A stretch of DNA of 29,398 bases from an uncultured Verrucomicrobiales bacterium (GTDB taxonomy: Bacteria; Verrucomicrobiota; Verrucomicrobiae; Limisphaerales; CANJSG01): contig CAMLMI010000012.1 of NCBI GenBank assembly GCA_946480965.1, positions 1 to 29,398 on the forward strand, read 5' to 3'. Position 1 is the stretch's first letter. Each line of letters opens with the position of its first letter. The translations under genes were made by a program, and so were the position numbers. The notes under the pieces are model-generated. The model was not told the DNA's origin. It made no database searches and was given only the letters and a program-made list of their open reading frames with translations. Shown piece by piece: positions 13,948 through 20,791 of this stretch.

Positions 13948-15009
13948 TCAAAGCAATCCCGCCGTCTCCGGATAACCGCAGATCAGGTTCAGGCTGTGGA
14001 CTGCCTGGCCGGAGGCGCCTTTGACCACGTTGTCGATGGCGCTCATCACCACCAACCGGCCGGTGCGCGGATCGAGCCGCCAGCCGAACTCGCAGACGGC
14101 GGTGCCGACCACGTTCTTGGTGTCGGGCAGCGCCTTGCCTTCCAGCACGCGGACGAACGGTTCGTCGGCGTAGGCTTTGGCGTAGGTCTCGGCGATGGCC
14201 TGGTTCAACGCCGCCGCTTCGTCCGCCGTGGAGAAGTGTTTGGCCGGGGCGAGATACAGCGTGGTGAGGATGCCGCGGTTCACCGGGATGAGGTGCGGGG
14301 TGAACTGGATGACCACGGGGCTGCCGGCGGCCACGGCCAGTTCCTGCTCGATCTCGGAAAGGTGCCGGTGCTTCGGCACGCCGTAGGGGCGCACGCTCTC
14401 GTTGCACTCGCAGAAGAGGTAGTCGATCTCCGCCTTGCGCCCCGCGCCGCTGACGCCGCTCATGGAGTCGGCGATGATGCTGTTCGGGTTGATCAGGCCG
14501 GCGCGGATCAACGGCAGGGTCGGCAGCAGGATGCTGGTGGGATAACAGCCGGGCGACGCCACGAGCGACGCTGTCCGGATCTGTTCCCGATACACCTCGG
14601 GCAAGCCATAGACGGACTTGGCCAGCAGGTCCGGCGCGGGATGTTCGTGGCCGTAGAACTCCTGATAGACGGCCGGGCTCTTCAACCGGAAGTCGGCGCT
14701 GAGGTCGATGACCTGGCAGCCCTGCTCCAGCAGCGGCACGGCGTATTCGGCGGCGACGCCGTGGGGCAGCGCGAGGAAGACGACCTGCGCGGTCTTGGCG
14801 ACCAGTTCGGGCCTGGACTCCGTGAAGCGGATGGCCCGGGCCTTGGGAAGATGGGCGAACCTCGGGAACACCTGGGCCAGCGTCTGCCCGGCGTATTGGC
14901 GCGAGGTGACGGTGGTCAGCTCGGCGTGCGGGTGGTTCAGGAGCAGGCGGACGAGTTCCTCACCGGAGTAACCCGACGCGCCGACGATGCCTACGGAAAC
15001 GGACTTCAT
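13948..15009 (-). CDS. argC: N-acetyl-gamma-glutamyl-phosphate reductase ArgC
   Basis: A 353-residue cytoplasmic enzyme that reduces N-acetyl-glutamyl phosphate to the semialdehyde with NADPH, the third step of arginine synthesis. The start at 15009 (MKSVSVGIVG) is chosen; an in-frame ATG at 15033 lies inside an upstream hairpin. The dinucleotide loop GASGYSGEEL (10-19) is followed by the catalytic Cys155 in ASPGCYPTS and the His-containing motif KHRHLSEIEQ (213-222). Length and order match the type 1 ArgC family. argJ, argB and argD are not in the window, so the arginine genes are dispersed. A hypothetical membrane-anchored protein gene follows after 10 nt. Confidence 0.97.
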   Translation of the reverse strand: MKSVSVGIVGASGYSGEELVRLLLNHPHAELTTVTSRQYAGQTLAQVFPRFAHLPKARAIRFTESRPELVAKTAQVVFLALPHGVAAEYAVPLLEQGCQVIDLSADFRLKSPAVYQEFYGHEHPAPDLLAKSVYGLPEVYREQIRTASLVASPGCYPTSILLPTLPLIRAGLINPNSIIADSMSGVSGAGRKAEIDYLFCECNESVRPYGVPKHRHLSEIEQELAVAAGSPVVIQFTPHLIPVNRGILTTLYLAPAKHFSTADEAAALNQAIAETYAKAYADEPFVRVLEGKALPDTKNVVGTAVCEFGWRLDPRTGRLVVMSAIDNVVKGASGQAVHSLNLICGYPETAGLL

Positions 15010-15013
15010 GCTG

Positions 15014-15036
15014 CCGGTGTATGTAAACCACACCGG
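15014..15036 (-). promoter_or_regulatory. Hairpin immediately upstream of the argC start
   Basis: CCGGTGT (15014-15020) and ACACCGG (15030-15036) form a 7-bp stem with a 9-nt loop, ending 4 nt before the argC ATG. The minus-strand hexamer TACATA (15025-15020) lies inside. It could hide the start region in the mRNA, or be an operator. It does not match the E. coli ARG box. Confidence 0.4.
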
Positions 15037-15049
15037 CCGGGTGGGAAGT

Positions 15050-15105
15050 GGATTCTCGCCGTCCGGCTCGGACCGAGGCCGGACGGCGCGGCGTCCCGGA
15101 TTCTC
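15050..15105. repeat. Palindromic element flanked by 8-bp direct repeats, at the 3' end of the Gfo/Idh gene
   Basis: Positions 15058-15087 read as a near-perfect palindrome: GCCGTCCGGCTCGG, one central A, then CCGAGGCCGGACGGC, with a single bulged G. The octamer GGATTCTC occurs at 15050-15057 and again at 15098-15105, bracketing a 40-nt segment like a target-site duplication. The right copy overlaps the stop codon of the Gfo/Idh gene (15104-15106). In the Gfo/Idh mRNA the palindrome would form a strong hairpin without a U run. The 11-mer GCTCGGACCGA (15066-15076) recurs in the loop of the cupin palindrome. Confidence 0.75.
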
Positions 15106-16423
15106 AGCCCAGCTTCCAGCCCTTGCGGTATTCGTGGTGGATGAGGCGGTCGGCTTCGGGCACGCCCTTGGCCCGCATCCGGGCGGCGTCCCACTCGATG
15201 CGCTTGCCGGTGCGGAAGGCGATGTTGCCGAGCTGGCCGATCTCCGTGAGCAGCCCGCCGTAGGCGAAGGGCGAATTGGTCGGGCCGTCCTTCGCGAACT
15301 GCGGCAAAGCGAGGTTCTCGCCCTTCACCGCGCGAATCCACTCCGCATGGTGCCCCACGGAATCGGCCAACGTCCTGGCCGGAGCGGGCACGTCCTTGAA
15401 CTTGTCCTCCGGCAGCAGCAGATGGCGGCCGTAGTCGGAGAGCAGCATGCCCTTCGAGCCGACGAAGAGCGTGCCGCCGCCCCACTTCGACAGGTCCGGG
15501 ACTCCCGCCACCTGCGGACGGCTCTCGCCGGAGTGCCAGAACATGGTGATGGCGCGGCGGCTGCCCTTGGCCGGAAACTCGTAGCGGACGCGCAGCCCCG
15601 TCGGCACGCAATGCGCGTCGGGCTTCGGACCTTCCGCTTCGATGACCGTGGGCAGCGTCAGGTCCAGCGCCCAGGCGGAAAGGTCCATGTGGTGGCAGCA
15701 GAAGTCGCTGAGCGTGCCGCCGCCGAAGCGCCACCAGCGCCGCCAGTTGAAGGGCACCCACTCGGGGCTGTAGGGCGCGTATTGCACGGGGCCGAGCCAG
15801 TTCTCGTAGTCGAGCGTGCTCGGCACCGGCTGCCCGGTCGCGGGCCAGGGCTTCGTTTCCCACACGCTCGCGGCCCAGTGGTGGACCTCGCTGACGGGAC
15901 CGATGACTCCGGCCTGGATCTTCTCCACCACGCGGCGGTAGTTGCCCGTGGCGTGGATCTGGTTGCCGGTCTGGGTGACGAGGCCGGAGCGCTTGGCCAC
16001 GTCCATCAAGCGGCGCATCTCGGAGATCGTGTGCGTGAGCGGCTTCTCGCAATAGACATGGCGTCCGCTCTGGAGCGCGGCCACGGCGATGACCGCGTGG
16101 GTGTGGTCGGGCGTGCTGATGACCACGCCGTCGAGATCTGTCCGGTCGAGCAAACGACGGTAGTCGGACATGCCCGCGGCCTGCGGGAACTTCGTCGCGG
16201 CCTCGGCCAGCCGCGTCGAATCCACGTCACACAGCGCCACGATGTTCTCGCCCGCCACGCCCGCCAGGTTCTCCCCGCCACGCCCGGAGACGCCGATGAC
16301 GCCGAGGTTCAGCTTGGCATTGGGCGATACGCGGCGGCGCGGCGCGGGCGCGCTGCAACCGGTCATGATGCTGGCGGTCAGGAGGGAGGCGTTGGCGAGG
16401 AACTGGCGTCGGGTCATGCGCAT
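15104..16423 (-). CDS. Tat-exported Gfo/Idh/MocA-family oxidoreductase lipoprotein
   Basis: A 439-residue NAD(P)-dependent sugar dehydrogenase-like protein. The start at 16423 (MRMTRRQFLANAS) places a twin-arginine motif RRQFL at once before a hydrophobic stretch, and IMTGC with Cys23 works as a lipobox, so the protein is exported folded and lipidated. The Rossmann loop GVIGVSGRGGENL (41-53) is followed by STPDHTHA (103-110), the family hallmark CEKPLTH (125-131) and an 'SDFCCHHMDLSAW' segment that normally carries the catalytic His. The C-terminal beta-sheet domain ends 'HHEYRKGWKLG'. Such Tat-exported members are common in Planctomycetes and Verrucomicrobia, where substrates are mostly unknown sugars. 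Cofactor is carried across in the folded enzyme. No sugar gene cluster surrounds it. Confidence 0.93.
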   Translation of the reverse strand: MRMTRRQFLANASLLTASIMTGCSAPAPRRRVSPNAKLNLGVIGVSGRGGENLAGVAGENIVALCDVDSTRLAEAATKFPQAAGMSDYRRLLDRTDLDGVVISTPDHTHAVIAVAALQSGRHVYCEKPLTHTISEMRRLMDVAKRSGLVTQTGNQIHATGNYRRVVEKIQAGVIGPVSEVHHWAASVWETKPWPATGQPVPSTLDYENWLGPVQYAPYSPEWVPFNWRRWWRFGGGTLSDFCCHHMDLSAWALDLTLPTVIEAEGPKPDAHCVPTGLRVRYEFPAKGSRRAITMFWHSGESRPQVAGVPDLSKWGGGTLFVGSKGMLLSDYGRHLLLPEDKFKDVPAPARTLADSVGHHAEWIRAVKGENLALPQFAKDGPTNSPFAYGGLLTEIGQLGNIAFRTGKRIEWDAARMRAKGVPEADRLIHHEYRKGWKLG

Positions 16424-16557
16424 GGCGCGATGCTGGGCCAAGATTCAAGGCGGTGAAAAGCCCGCGCCGCCCCGCCCGATTTGGGGGCGAGGTTCGTTTG
16501 AATATCCGGCGGCGCGGCGGTTGGACAAACCCGCTCTCGTCCACAAACGTCACGGAC
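16424..16557. promoter_or_regulatory. Divergent intergenic region with a 10-bp inverted repeat
   Basis: This gap must hold the promoters of the Gfo/Idh gene (-) and the small membrane protein gene (+). CCGCGCCGCC (16462-16471) is the reverse complement of GGCGGCGCGG (16508-16517) with a 36-nt loop. The low-complexity GC content makes chance pairing quite possible. TTTGAATAT (16497-16505) is the only AT-rich patch and could belong to a promoter. Confidence 0.3.
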
Positions 16558-16860
16558 ATGCCCGGCAGCATCCTTGGAGAAATCCTGGTCCAGATCGTGG
16601 GCGAATTCGTGATCCACATGGTCGCCTACCGCACCGGCGCGCTGCTCGTTCCCATCCTGACCTTCGGCTCGGTGAAGTGCGATCCGTGGGACAGGACGGT
16701 GCCGAAGACACGGTTCCGCTTCGGCGGCCTGTTCCACCGGAAAGGCTCCCACACGTATCTGACCGCCGGCTTCACCGCTCTGATCGGGCTGCTGCTGTGG
16801 GGACTCGTCATCGCGCTGATGATCCTCCTGGCCGGAACCGCTCCGGAGAACCCGCCTTGA
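16558..16860 (+). CDS. Small two-helix membrane protein, 100 residues
   Basis: The start at 16558 (MPGSILGEILVQIVGEF) is chosen because the upstream in-frame extension from 16453 is Arg-rich and not protein-like. The N-terminal part (5-38) is hydrophobic and probably membrane-associated. A polar middle follows, FGSVKCDPWDRTVPKTRFRFGGLFHRKG in two parts, and then a clear helix of about 22 residues (roughly 71-93, rich in Leu, Ile and Gly) with a short tail APENPP. I do not recognise the family. It is divergent from the Gfo/Idh lipoprotein gene and converges on the RCC1 gene. No Shine-Dalgarno is obvious. Confidence 0.65.
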   Translation: MPGSILGEILVQIVGEFVIHMVAYRTGALLVPILTFGSVKCDPWDRTVPKTRFRFGGLFHRKGSHTYLTAGFTALIGLLLWGLVIALMILLAGTAPENPP

Positions 16861-16892
16861 AAGGGCGGAAGCGCGATCCGTCGGGAGCTTCT

Positions 16893-16929
16893 CGCAGGGG
16901 CACCCTGCGGGGATGACGGCCAAGGCCGT
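16893..16929. other. Two hairpins between convergent genes
   Basis: CGCAGGG (16893-16899) pairs with CCCTGCG (16903-16909), and the 14-nt palindrome ACGGCCAAGGCCGT covers 16916-16929. They lie in the 86-nt gap between the small membrane protein gene (+, stop 16860) and the RCC1 gene (-, stop 16947). Neither has a T run, so they are possible Rho-dependent or weak terminators. Confidence 0.4.
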
Positions 16930-16946
16930 TTGCAGGACGGGCTCTT

Positions 16947-18569
16947 TCAGGGCTGCACCACGCGGAAGAACCGGGGCGCGTTCGTGAGGCCAAGGACGAC
17001 GGGGTTCGTCGCTCCGCTTGCCGCCGCGTTCCAGACGCCGCCCGTGACCGAGTCGCGATACTGGAGGATGAAGCCGGGGGTGTTCGGCACCCAATTGATC
17101 GTGGCGGCATTCGTGCCGGTCCGTTGGATCGAGAGCACGGGTGGCGGATTCGGGATGACCTCCACGATGCGGCGCAGGCTGTTCGCGCCGCCCAGATGAT
17201 TGGTGACGTGATAGACCAGCTCGTATTGCCCCACGGTGTTGGTGTCCACCGTGCCTTGGACCGAATAGGAACCGCCGAGCTGGCTCAGGCTGGCCGGAGC
17301 CGCGCGCTGTCCATAGTCGTTCCGCCCCCAACCCACGACCGCGCCGTCGATCGACTGGACCAGGCTGTGATACCCGCCGGCCGCGATGGCGACGGCGACG
17401 ACGTTGGACAGCGCCACCGAGGAATTGGTCTGGCCGTCGTTGTTCAATCCCCAGGAAACCACCGTGCCGTCGGAACGGAGGGCGAGGTTGTGGTAGTAGC
17501 CGGCGGCGATGGCCACCACGTTGCTCAGTCCTGACGGCACATTGGTCTGGCCCGACGCGCCGAAGCCCCACGCGGCCACGGTTCCGCCCGCCGTCAACGC
17601 GAGGCCGTGATTCCGCCCGCTGGCCAGAGCCACGGCGTTGGTCAGATCGGGCGGCACATTGGTTTGCCCGGCGTCGTTCGCGCCCCAGCCCACGACCGTT
17701 CCGCTTTCGAGCAACGCATAGCTGTGAGAAACGCCACCGGCCACCGCGACCGCGCGGCCCAAGCCCGGAGGAACATTCGTCTGCCCGCCGTCGTTCTTGC
17801 CCCACGCGAAGACCGCGCCGTCGTGCGCCACCGCGAGGCTGTGGTATTCGCCCGCGCCAATGGCCACGGCGTTGGTCAGTTCCGGCGGCACGTTGGTCTG
17901 GCCCTGGGCCCCCTGCCCCCACGCGCGAACGGTTCCGTCCAATCCCAGGGCGACGCTGTGGAGAAACCCGCCCGCGACCGCCATCGCGTTGGACAGGCCC
18001 GGAGCCGGAGACGCCTGGCCGAAGGTGTTCAGCCCGAAGCCGCCCACGGTTCCGTCCGCCTTGATCGCCAAGGAATGGGAGAACCCGGCTCCGAGCGCCG
18101 CCACGGGTCCGGTCTGGGTGAGCCCGGCATCGACATAGACGCGGTGGACCAGACTGGTCGCCGGATTGTCGCCCTTCAACGCCAGCACCGGCGAAATGAA
18201 GTAGCGATCCCCGCTGGTGAACCGGCCCGTGCCGTTCGTGGCCACGGCGCGGAAGTGATAGACGCGGCCGGGAGAAAGGCCTTCCAAGGTCGCGCCAAAG
18301 ACCGCCTCTTCCGCCGGCTCGACCGCCTGCGGCACGGTGTTCGAACCGTAGCTCCGCGAAAGGCCCCACTCGAACCACACCGCCGTGCCCGGCGCAGGCT
18401 CGCGCACCACGGCCGACAACGCCGCGTTGGTGCCGCCCGTGACCACCGGCGGATCGGCAGCGATTTCGGCCGCCGCAAGATTCGGAGCCCAGCCCAGCAG
18501 TCCGAGCCAGAACGCCGTCGCCAGGCTTCTCCGCCAGACGCCGACACGTTGCTGGATTGGCCGGATCAT
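16947..18569 (-). CDS. Secreted RCC1-repeat (beta-propeller) protein
   Basis: A 540-residue exported protein. A signal peptide (1-34, ending LAAAE) is followed by an FN3-like domain ('PAPGTAVWFEWG', 'GLSPGRVYHFRAVATNGTG', about 40-125). Seven RCC1-type repeats of about 39 residues follow (about 155-440), each close to 'HSLAL..DGTV..WG.N..GQTNVPP.L.NAVAIAAG', which would fold as one seven-bladed propeller. Next come a short Ig-like segment ('QGTVDTNTVGQYELVYHVTN') and a C-terminal module with 'FILQYRDSVTGGVWNAA', ending 'RFFRVVQP'. Eukaryotic RCC1 is a Ran exchange factor; bacterial exported versions are taken as protein or surface binding, and no enzymatic role is implied. The gene starts 18 nt after the stop of the upstream propeller-like gene, so an operon is likely. 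Confidence 0.9.
   Translation of the reverse strand: MIRPIQQRVGVWRRSLATAFWLGLLGWAPNLAAAEIAADPPVVTGGTNAALSAVVREPAPGTAVWFEWGLSRSYGSNTVPQAVEPAEEAVFGATLEGLSPGRVYHFRAVATNGTGRFTSGDRYFISPVLALKGDNPATSLVHRVYVDAGLTQTGPVAALGAGFSHSLAIKADGTVGGFGLNTFGQASPAPGLSNAMAVAGGFLHSVALGLDGTVRAWGQGAQGQTNVPPELTNAVAIGAGEYHSLAVAHDGAVFAWGKNDGGQTNVPPGLGRAVAVAGGVSHSYALLESGTVVGWGANDAGQTNVPPDLTNAVALASGRNHGLALTAGGTVAAWGFGASGQTNVPSGLSNVVAIAAGYYHNLALRSDGTVVSWGLNNDGQTNSSVALSNVVAVAIAAGGYHSLVQSIDGAVVGWGRNDYGQRAAPASLSQLGGSYSVQGTVDTNTVGQYELVYHVTNHLGGANSLRRIVEVIPNPPPVLSIQRTGTNAATINWVPNTPGFILQYRDSVTGGVWNAAASGATNPVVLGLTNAPRFFRVVQP
17330..18110 (-). repeat. Tandem DNA repeats (about 117-bp unit) encoding RCC1 blades
   Basis: The segment (A/C)ATT(G)GTCTGGCC with small changes recurs near 17425, 17543, 17658, 17771 and 17891, matching the 39-residue protein repeat. 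Conservation is higher for the GQTNVPP codons than elsewhere. Blade duplication or loss by recombination is possible. Confidence 0.75.
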
Positions 18570-18587
18570 GGCGCGGCTCGGCCCGGA

Positions 18588-19706
18588 TCAGTCGGGGATG
18601 TTGACCAACTGGATCGCGCCGATGCCGCCGGGGTTCCAGTTGGTGAAGACGACGAAGACCTTCTGCTGGTCGCCCTTGCCGGTCACATACCAGCAGGCGT
18701 CGTGGATGTGCTGGGCGTCCTCATAGCCGAGCTCTTCCTTCACCTTGATCGTGGCCACCACGGCGCGTTTCTTCAGGTTGATGAGGTAGATCGGACCGGC
18801 GCTGCGGTCAGGGCCGTTCAAGCACGGGGCCAGCGCGTAGTCGCCCCAGATGTCGAAGTCGCAGACCGTGCTGCCGGCGGGCAAACCGGCGATCTCGTCC
18901 ACCACGCCGGTCTTCAACGGCAGCCGCTTCATCAGGCCTTCCGGACGCGCCGCGACCAGCATGGCCTTTTCCTGCGGCCGATAGGTGATGCCGTGCGGCG
19001 TGCCGGACAGTTTCTTGCCGCCGTAGAACGCGCCTTCGTAGCTGAACGACTCGACGTCCACTGGCATGAGCCACGCCTGGGCGTAGCCGTCGGTGAACCA
19101 CACCTCGTCGGCGCTGACGAATGCGGCGTCGGTGGGGTTGAAGTTCTTCTTCGTGTAGGGTGCGCCGTCCGGCACGGACAGCACCTTCGCGTGCTGGAAG
19201 GTCGTGTCGGTGAGGTAGAGCTTGCCCGCGACGTTGTCCGCCGCCGCGACCAACGGGGCCTTGCCCTTGCGCGGCCAGAGATCCGCGCCGTGCACCGTGC
19301 CGGCGTCGAAGGCCGCGTCGCCCTTGATCATCCAGGCGGAGGCCAGGCCGTTGCTGTAGCCGATCCAACCCGCGCCCACGAGCGGCCAGTAGAGGTTGCC
19401 CGACTCCTTGTCCACGATGAGCGTGCCGTGCGCCTTGGTGCGGTGCGGCATGGCGGCTTCGGGCGTGGGGGCGAGATCGCGCCGGGCGATGAACTTCCAG
19501 TAGCCGTTGCCCGTGACCTTCGTGCCGGGTTCCAGCCGCGTGGTCGGCAGCTTCACCGGACCGGTCGTCTCGGTGATGAACGGGAAGGGCTTGGTCGAAA
19601 CGGCCGCATGGTGGTGGGGCGCGCCCGCGTCGTGGGCGGTGGCGACGAGACCGGAAGCGGCGAAGGCCGAGGCGCACAGGAGCGTGCGGAAGCGGGTGAG
19701 ATTCAT
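18588..19706 (-). CDS. Secreted protein, probable NHL/six-bladed propeller type
   Basis: A 372-residue exported protein with a signal peptide (1-24, ending VATA-H) and a short His-rich stretch after cleavage (HDAGAPHHHAA). The body alternates strands with Trp and Asp in a way expected for a beta-propeller: 'GTLIVDKESGNLYWPLVGAG', 'AGKLYLTDTTFQHAKVLSV', 'SADEVWFTDGYAQAWLMPVD', 'STVCDFDIWGDYALAPC', 'GPIYLINLKKRAVVATIKV'. There are no clear catalytic motifs, and I cannot name a family with confidence. The start at 19706 is chosen because it directly precedes the signal peptide. It is the first gene of a likely pair with the RCC1 gene. The gap 19707-19857 is the divergent promoter region shared with the AsmA-like gene. 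Confidence 0.8.
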   Translation of the reverse strand: MNLTRFRTLLCASAFAASGLVATAHDAGAPHHHAAVSTKPFPFITETTGPVKLPTTRLEPGTKVTGNGYWKFIARRDLAPTPEAAMPHRTKAHGTLIVDKESGNLYWPLVGAGWIGYSNGLASAWMIKGDAAFDAGTVHGADLWPRKGKAPLVAAADNVAGKLYLTDTTFQHAKVLSVPDGAPYTKKNFNPTDAAFVSADEVWFTDGYAQAWLMPVDVESFSYEGAFYGGKKLSGTPHGITYRPQEKAMLVAARPEGLMKRLPLKTGVVDEIAGLPAGSTVCDFDIWGDYALAPCLNGPDRSAGPIYLINLKKRAVVATIKVKEELGYEDAQHIHDACWYVTGKGDQQKVFVVFTNWNPGGIGAIQLVNIPD

Positions 19707-19857
19707 GGCGTGGCAGGGATGGTTTGGTGGCGGGACGCTGGCAAATCGCCCCGCTCGCTGCCAATGGAAAGTTCCCGCCCGGCCCCGGCGACGTCCGAGA
19801 AAGGATTCGCGCAACGGCGGCGGGCGGCCTAGCTTCCGGCCGAACCTGGAGCCTCCT

Positions 19858-20613
19858 ATGAAAAAGATCCTTGTCCGCAGCTTGATCGTCCTGGCCGTGC
19901 TCGCGGTCGTCGGCGTCTTCGCCTTCGTCCTGTTCCTCGACCGCATCGTGAAGTCCGGCGTCGAAACCGTCGGCCCGATGGTCACCAAGACCACGGTCAA
20001 ACTGGACAAGGCCCAGTTCAGCCTCATGGCGGGCCGGGTGAACCTGGAGGGCCTGCTCGTGGGCAATCCCGAGGGCTTCAAGACGCCTTCCGCCATCCAG
20101 GTCGGCCAGGTCACGGTCCAGGTGAAACCCGGCTCGGTCCTGTCCGACGTCATCGAGATCGACGAGATCACGATCAAGGCCCCGGAGATCACCTACGAGC
20201 ACAAGGGACTGCTCGACAGCAATCTCAAGGCGCTCCTGGCCAACGTCAGCGGCGAAGGCTCCGACAAGCCCGCCGAGACCCCGGCGGACAAGCCCGCCTC
20301 GGAAAAGCGTTTCAAGGTGAAACGCATCCACATCGAGGGCGCGAAGATCAACCTCAGCGCCACCGTGCTGGGCGGCAGCGCGGCCTCGCTCCCGATGCCG
20401 ACCCTGACGATGGAGAACATCGGCACCTCCGGCGACGGCATCACGGCGGGCGAACTGACCAAGGAGATCCTCGGCAAGATCCTCACCGGCGTCACGGAAG
20501 TGGTGAAGCAGGGGCTGACCTCGGGCGGTGAAGCGGCCAGCGGCCTGGGCAAGGAAGCCGACAAGGCGCTGAACAAGACCACCGAGGGGATCAAGAACCT
20601 CTTCAAGAAGTAG
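19858..20613 (+). CDS. AsmA/DUF748-like membrane-anchored periplasmic protein
   Basis: A 251-residue protein. The start at 19858 has GGAG about 10 nt upstream. A basic N-terminus and one membrane helix (about 5-27) are followed by an AsmA-like N-terminal pattern: 'TTVKLDKAQFSLMAGRVNLEGLLVGNPEGF' (45-74), 'VGQVTVQVKPGSVLSDVIEIDEITIKAPEITYE' in two parts (82-114), a low-complexity Pro/Glu/Lys linker (132-150), then 'KVKRIHIEGAKINLSATV' and an amphipathic C-terminal helix region (200-251). Family members act between inner and outer membrane. The layout matches that of the protein at 10282-10917, and the two look like diverged paralogues. It is transcribed alone and ends in a terminator. Confidence 0.8.
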   Translation: MKKILVRSLIVLAVLAVVGVFAFVLFLDRIVKSGVETVGPMVTKTTVKLDKAQFSLMAGRVNLEGLLVGNPEGFKTPSAIQVGQVTVQVKPGSVLSDVIEIDEITIKAPEITYEHKGLLDSNLKALLANVSGEGSDKPAETPADKPASEKRFKVKRIHIEGAKINLSATVLGGSAASLPMPTLTMENIGTSGDGITAGELTKEILGKILTGVTEVVKQGLTSGGEAASGLGKEADKALNKTTEGIKNLFKK

Positions 20614-20651
20614 GCCGGGCCAACGGCTGGAACCGGCTGGTCTAACGAACG

Positions 20652-20689
20652 AGTCCCCTCACGCCCGTCCGACGGGATGAGGGACTTTT
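20652..20689 (+). terminator. Terminator after the AsmA-like gene
   Basis: AGTCCC at 20652-20657 pairs with GGGACT at 20681-20686, and CTCA/TGAG and CCCGT/ACGGG extend the stem with small bulges. TTTT (20686-20689) follows. It lies about 40 nt after the stop at 20613. Confidence 0.75.
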
Positions 20690-20718
20690 CCGTTTCAGCT
20701 CCGACCATCTCGCCGCAG

Positions 20719-20756
20719 AAAACGCGGGCCACGCGAAAGTCGTTCCGCGTGGCCCG
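20719..20756 (-). terminator. Terminator after the pseudokinase-DUF1080 gene
   Basis: CGGGCCACGCG (20725-20735) and CGCGTGGCCCG (20746-20756) form a perfect 11-bp stem with a 10-nt loop. On the minus strand the stem is followed by GCG and TTTT (20722-20719). It lies 35 nt after the stop at 20792 and faces the terminator of the convergent AsmA-like gene. Confidence 0.85.
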
Positions 20757-20791
20757 TGTCTTCTACAGTTGATTCCCGGCGGCCAAAGGCG

